In this document: one piece after another, positions 60,536-64,000 of the stretch
How positions within the stretch are numbered: position 1 is the stretch's first letter
Layout of the letters: each line of letters starts with the position of its first letter
Origin: Amaricoccus solimangrovi
GTDB taxonomy: Bacteria > Pseudomonadota > Alphaproteobacteria > Rhodobacterales > Rhodobacteraceae
Direction: 5' to 3'
NCBI RefSeq assembly: GCF_006385685.1
Contig: NZ_VFRP01000018.1
Span: 1 to 64,000, forward strand
DNA: 64,000 bases
Made by a program: the position numbers and the translations under genes
The notes under the pieces: model-generated
Seen by the model: the letters and a program-made list of their open reading frames with translations, nothing else
Told to the model about the DNA's origin: nothing
The model's database searches: none

Positions 60536-62635
60536 ATGTCCGTCGATGCCCGATTTCGCGTAGCTTCCGACGTCGGAGGGACGTTCACCGACAGCATCGC
60601 CTATGATTCGGTTTCCCGGCGGATCACGGTCTCCAAGGTTTCCACCACGCCCGCGAACCGCGCGCTCGGCACCGCCGAGGGGCTGCGCGCGGCGCTGGCC
60701 CGGCAGGGGGCGACCGGCGCGGACGTGGCTTATGTCGGCCACGGGATGACCACCGCCACCAACGCCGTCATCCAGCGCAACGGCGCGCGCACCGCCTTCC
60801 TGGTCAACGCGGGCTTCCGCGACCTGCTCGGGATCGGACGCCAGAACCGGCCCACGCTCTTCGACATCGCCGTGGCGCGGCCGGAGCCGCTCGCGCCCCG
60901 CGAACTCTGCTTCACCGCGCGCGGCCGGATCGGATCGGCGGGCGAGGAGATCGAGCCGCTCGCCGAGGAGGATGTCCGCGCGGCGGCGAGGGCGATGGCG
61001 GCCGCGGGCGTCGAGGCCGTCGGCGTCCTCTTCCTGCATTCCTATGCCAACCGCGCGCACGAGGCGCGGGCCCGCGCGATCCTCGAGGCGGAACTGCCCG
61101 GCGTGCCGGTCTGCGCCTCGACCGACATCAGTCTCGAGTTCCGCGAATACGAGCGCGCCAGCACCACGGTGCTGAACGCCTATCTGCGGCCGGTGATGGA
61201 GACCTATCTCAGCACGCTCTCGGCCATCCTGCGCGACGCGGAGGCGGGGCTCGGGCTCGCGCCGGAACGGCCGGTCATGGTGATGGACGCCGCCGGCGGG
61301 CTGATGAGCCTCGAGAGCGCGCGCGAGAAGCCGGTGCACACCGTGCTCTCGGGCCCGGCGGGCGGCGTCGTCGCCGCGGCGCATGTCGCGGCCGGCGCGG
61401 GCATCGGCGACATCATCACGATGGACATCGGCGGCACCTCGACCGACATCAGCCTGATCCGGAACGGCCGTCCCGAAATCACCCGGAGCGCCGCGCTCGA
61501 AACGGTGCCGATCCAGCTGCCGGTGATCGACATCAACGCGATCGGCGCGGGCGGCGGCTCGATCGCCTGGATCGACGCGGGCGGCGCGCTCCGCGTCGGG
61601 CCGGCGAGCGCGGAGGCGGTGCCGGGCCCGGTCTGCTACGGCCGGGGCGGGGACCTGCCGACGGTGACGGATGCCAATATCGTGCTCGGCCGCTTCGACG
61701 CGGGCTCGCGGCTCGGCGGCACGATGGCACTCGACGCGGAGGGCGCGGCGCGGGTCATCCGGCGCGACATCGCCGAGCCGCTCGGCCTGACGCTCGAGGA
61801 GGCGGCGGCCGGCATCCTGCGCGTCGCGCATGCCAATATCGTGCGCGGCATCCGCGTCGTCTCGGTCGAGCGGGGCTACGACCCGCGCGACTTCGCGCTG
61901 GTGCCCTTCGGCGGCGCCGGCCCGATGCATGGCAGCCCGGTCGCGCGCGAACTGCGGATGCCGCGCGTGCTCGTGCCGCCAACCCCGGGCATCCTCTGCG
62001 CGATGGGGCAGCTCATCTCCGACCTGCGCCACGACCTGGTGGAGACGCATATCGCGCCGCTCGACGAGCTGGGCGAGGCGGGGGCGAAGGCGCTGATCGA
62101 CGGTCTCGTGACCCGCGCCCTCGCCGATCTCGACCGCGACGGCGTGGCGGAGGACCGGCGCGAGGTCGAGGTCCGGGTCGATCTGCGCTACGCGGGGCAG
62201 AGCTTCGCACTGCCGATCGACACCGAACCGGCGGCGCCGGGCTGGTGGGAGGCGCTGCCGGGCGCGTTCAACGCCGCCCATCTCGCGCGCTTCGGCCATG
62301 CCGATCCCGAGGTGCCGCTCGAAGTCGTGGGCTTCAGCGTGACCGGCATCGGCCGCATCGAGAAGCCCCTGCTGCCGGAACTTTCCGAAGGGGGGCCGAT
62401 CCCGCCCGAGGCCGCGAGCCGGGGCACGCGTGCGATGTATTTCGAGCCGGACGATTCCGGCGGTGAGGGCGCCTGGCACGAGGCCCGCGTCCTCGCCCGC
62501 GACGGGCTTCTCGCCGGCAATGTCGTGACGGGCCCCGCCGCGATCGAGGAAGTCTCGGCCACCACCATCCTCTATCCCGGCGACCGCGCGACGGTCCTTT
62601 CCTCCGGCGACATCATCATGGAGATCGCGCGATGA
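60536..62635 (+). CDS. hyuA: Hydantoinase/oxoprolinase subunit A
   Basis: A 699-residue protein of the HyuA/acetone carboxylase beta family: ASDVGGTFTDSIAYDSVSRR and GHGMTTATNAVIQRNGARTA at the N-terminus (nucleotide-binding), then GGLMSLESAREKPVHTVLSG, and MDIGGTSTDISLIRNGRPEI for the second phosphate loop. ATP-dependent opening of cyclic amides such as hydantoins or 5-oxoproline is typical. ATG 60536 follows AGGAAAG. It overlaps hyuB (ATGA). The substrate cannot be told from the sequence; aromatic or N-methylhydantoin are among options. Confidence 0.9.
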   Translation: MSVDARFRVASDVGGTFTDSIAYDSVSRRITVSKVSTTPANRALGTAEGLRAALARQGATGADVAYVGHGMTTATNAVIQRNGARTAFLVNAGFRDLLGIGRQNRPTLFDIAVARPEPLAPRELCFTARGRIGSAGEEIEPLAEEDVRAAARAMAAAGVEAVGVLFLHSYANRAHEARARAILEAELPGVPVCASTDISLEFREYERASTTVLNAYLRPVMETYLSTLSAILRDAEAGLGLAPERPVMVMDAAGGLMSLESAREKPVHTVLSGPAGGVVAAAHVAAGAGIGDIITMDIGGTSTDISLIRNGRPEITRSAALETVPIQLPVIDINAIGAGGGSIAWIDAGGALRVGPASAEAVPGPVCYGRGGDLPTVTDANIVLGRFDAGSRLGGTMALDAEGAARVIRRDIAEPLGLTLEEAAAGILRVAHANIVRGIRVVSVERGYDPRDFALVPFGGAGPMHGSPVARELRMPRVLVPPTPGILCAMGQLISDLRHDLVETHIAPLDELGEAGAKALIDGLVTRALADLDRDGVAEDRREVEVRVDLRYAGQSFALPIDTEPAAPGWWEALPGAFNAAHLARFGHADPEVPLEVVGFSVTGIGRIEKPLLPELSEGGPIPPEAASRGTRAMYFEPDDSGGEGAWHEARVLARDGLLAGNVVTGPAAIEEVSATTILYPGDRATVLSSGDIIMEIAR

Positions 62636-64000
62636 GCGGCTTCGACCCGATCCGCCTCGAAGTCCTGCGCAACGCGCTGGAGGCGACGGCGCAGGAGATG
62701 GGCGCGGTGCTGAGACACACCGCCTTCTCCCCCAACATCAAGGAGCGCATGGACGCCTCCTGCGCGCTCTTCACCGAGGGCGCGGAACTCGTCGCGCAGG
62801 CCGAGCACGTGCCGGTGCATCTGGGCTCGATGCTGCGCGCGGTTGCGCCGACGCTGGCGGTCACCGGTCCGCTCGACGCCGGCGACGTGGTGATCGTGAA
62901 CGATCCCTATGTCGGCGGCGCGCATCTGCCCGACATCACGCTGATCGCGCCGGTCTTCATCGACGGCCGCCGCGTCGCCCATGTCGCGACGCGGGCGCAT
63001 CACTCGGACGTGGGCGGGATGGAGCCGGGCTCGATGCCGGGCCGTTCGACCGAGATCTTCCAGGAGGGGATCATCATCCCGCCGGTCCGGCTCTACCGCG
63101 CGGGCGCGCTTCAGGCCGACATCCTCGCGATGGTGCTCGCCAACGTCCGCACGCCGGAGGAGCGGCGGGGCGATCTCAACGCGCAGCTCGCCGCGCTCCG
63201 GATCGGGGAGCGGCGGATGGGCGAGCTCGCCGAGCGTTTCGGCGCGGACGGGCTCGAGGAGGGGATGGCGGCGATCCTCGACTATACCGAGCGGCGCATG
63301 CGCGCGCGGCTGGCGGAACTGCCCAGGGGCGTCTGGTTCACCGAGGATTGCCTCGACAGCGACGGATCGAGCGACGAGCCGGTGCGGATCCGGCTCCGGA
63401 TCGAAGTGACCGAGGATGCGATCTCCTTCGATTTCGACGGCACCTCGCCGCGGGTCCGGGGCAATGTCAACGCGGTCGCGCCGATGTGCTGGTCCTCGGT
63501 CTTCTACTCGCTGAAGCTGCTGACCGATGCGAGCCTGCCGCCGAACGCGGGCGTGCTGCGCCCGGTCAGGGTTCATATCCCGAAGGGCAGCTTCCTCGAC
63601 GCGCAACGTCCGGCGGCGGTCTGCGCGGGCAATACCGAGACCACGCAGCGCCTCGCCGACACCGTGCTGCGCGGCTTCGCCCAGATCGCGCCGGACCGGA
63701 TCGCCGCGGCCTCCAACGGCACGATGAACCTGATCGGGATCGGCGGCGTCGATCCGAGGAACGGCCGCCCCTACACCTACATCGAGACGACGGGCGGCGG
63801 TCAGGGCGGCCGGCCGATGGGGCCGGGCATGTCGGGCGTGCATGCCAACATGTCGAACACGCTCAACACGCCGATCGAGTCGCTCGAGGTCAGCTATCCG
63901 CTGCGCTGCCTGCGCTACGAGCTGCGCGAGGGGTCGGGCGGGGCGGGAATGAATCCCGGCGGCGAGGGCATCGTGCGGGCGATCCAGATCATCGGCCACG
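62632..64000 (+). CDS. hyuB: Hydantoinase/oxoprolinase subunit B (partial)
   Basis: At least 456 residues of a HyuB protein, running off the right edge. Seen are MSGFDPIRLEVLRNALEATA, the metal-type stretch VNDPYVGGAHLPDITLIAPV, AHHSDVGGMEPGSMPGRSTE and GNTETTQRLADTVLRGFAQI. HyuB pairs with HyuA. The start is ATG 62632, overlapping the hyuA stop. Typical length is about 520-580 residues, so roughly 100 are missing. Confidence 0.92.
   Translation, partial: MSGFDPIRLEVLRNALEATAQEMGAVLRHTAFSPNIKERMDASCALFTEGAELVAQAEHVPVHLGSMLRAVAPTLAVTGPLDAGDVVIVNDPYVGGAHLPDITLIAPVFIDGRRVAHVATRAHHSDVGGMEPGSMPGRSTEIFQEGIIIPPVRLYRAGALQADILAMVLANVRTPEERRGDLNAQLAALRIGERRMGELAERFGADGLEEGMAAILDYTERRMRARLAELPRGVWFTEDCLDSDGSSDEPVRIRLRIEVTEDAISFDFDGTSPRVRGNVNAVAPMCWSSVFYSLKLLTDASLPPNAGVLRPVRVHIPKGSFLDAQRPAAVCAGNTETTQRLADTVLRGFAQIAPDRIAAASNGTMNLIGIGGVDPRNGRPYTYIETTGGGQGGRPMGPGMSGVHANMSNTLNTPIESLEVSYPLRCLRYELREGSGGAGMNPGGEGIVRAIQIIGH

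Noticed and set aside
1-64000. CRISPR arrays, toxin-antitoxin pairs or riboswitches
   Set aside because: I looked for regularly spaced repeats, small paired genes and known leader folds and saw none that I could support.

Overview
The window comes from a high-GC alphaproteobacterium. The gene set (cyoABCD with a downstream SURF1 gene, a BphO/BphP pair with a HWE-type kinase, a BKACE enzyme, PutA with an Lrp-type regulator, the DUF3489/DUF2924/large-serine-recombinase module) fits Rhodobacterales or a close relative. That placement is inference from gene content, not from a phylogenetic marker. Most of the window is dense, GC-rich metabolic DNA. Two stretches look accessory: about 1-3900 (phage or integrative-element remnants, visibly less GC-biased) and about 29930-34400 (tRNA gene, recombinase module, insertion sequence, broken SIR2-type gene).

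Layout. 1-3900 holds a Rha-type regulator, an AP2-like small protein, a frameshifted BRO-N antirepressor and a small serine recombinase, all on the minus strand. 4120-16595 is an oxalate locus. A minus-strand operon runs oxc - frc1 - P-loop protein - quinone oxidoreductase. A divergent ketopantoate-reductase-like gene may be an oxalyl-CoA reductase. A GntR/FCD regulator, a PAS protein with a second frc, and an oxalate/formate antiporter follow. A 17-bp dyad resembling TGGTATA-N3-TATACCA recurs in these promoters, which suggests a single GntR-controlled regulon. 16839-20428 carries manC, a YigZ/IMPACT-type protein and an MFS transporter. 20569-25519 is a bo3-type quinol oxidase operon (cyoABCD) followed by a SURF1 gene. 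25585-29890 holds an rRNA methyltransferase, a heme oxygenase and a bacteriophytochrome hybrid kinase, the last two translationally coupled.

A tRNA with anticodon CAT (probably tRNA-Ile2) is followed by the recombinase/DUF2924/DUF3489 module. Next comes an IS5-family (IS427-like) element bounded by 17-bp inverted repeats and a TGA duplication. It sits in the first codons of a SIR2-domain gene that is also truncated at its 3' end. 34609-38633 is a LacI-controlled Gfo/Idh dehydrogenase, TIM-barrel isomerase and solute-binding protein, with two perfect 14-bp operators. 38732-43025 is putR-putA. 43404-46340 holds two tandem PHB-depolymerase-type esterases and a ribbon-helix-helix regulator.

46542-59648 is an aromatic-acid cluster: catB-benABCD, two LysR regulators, and an intradiol dioxygenase with an AAHS transporter. 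A divergent overlapping operon encodes an SCP2-like protein, an alpha/beta hydrolase, a BKACE enzyme and BenE. The window contains no catC, pcaIJ or pcaF. The hydrolase and the BKACE could therefore form an alternative end of the beta-ketoadipate route, giving acetoacetate and succinyl-CoA directly from 3-oxoadipate; this is the most interesting metabolic hypothesis here. The window closes with a TetR regulator and a HyuA/HyuB hydantoinase/oxoprolinase pair, the last gene running off the right edge.
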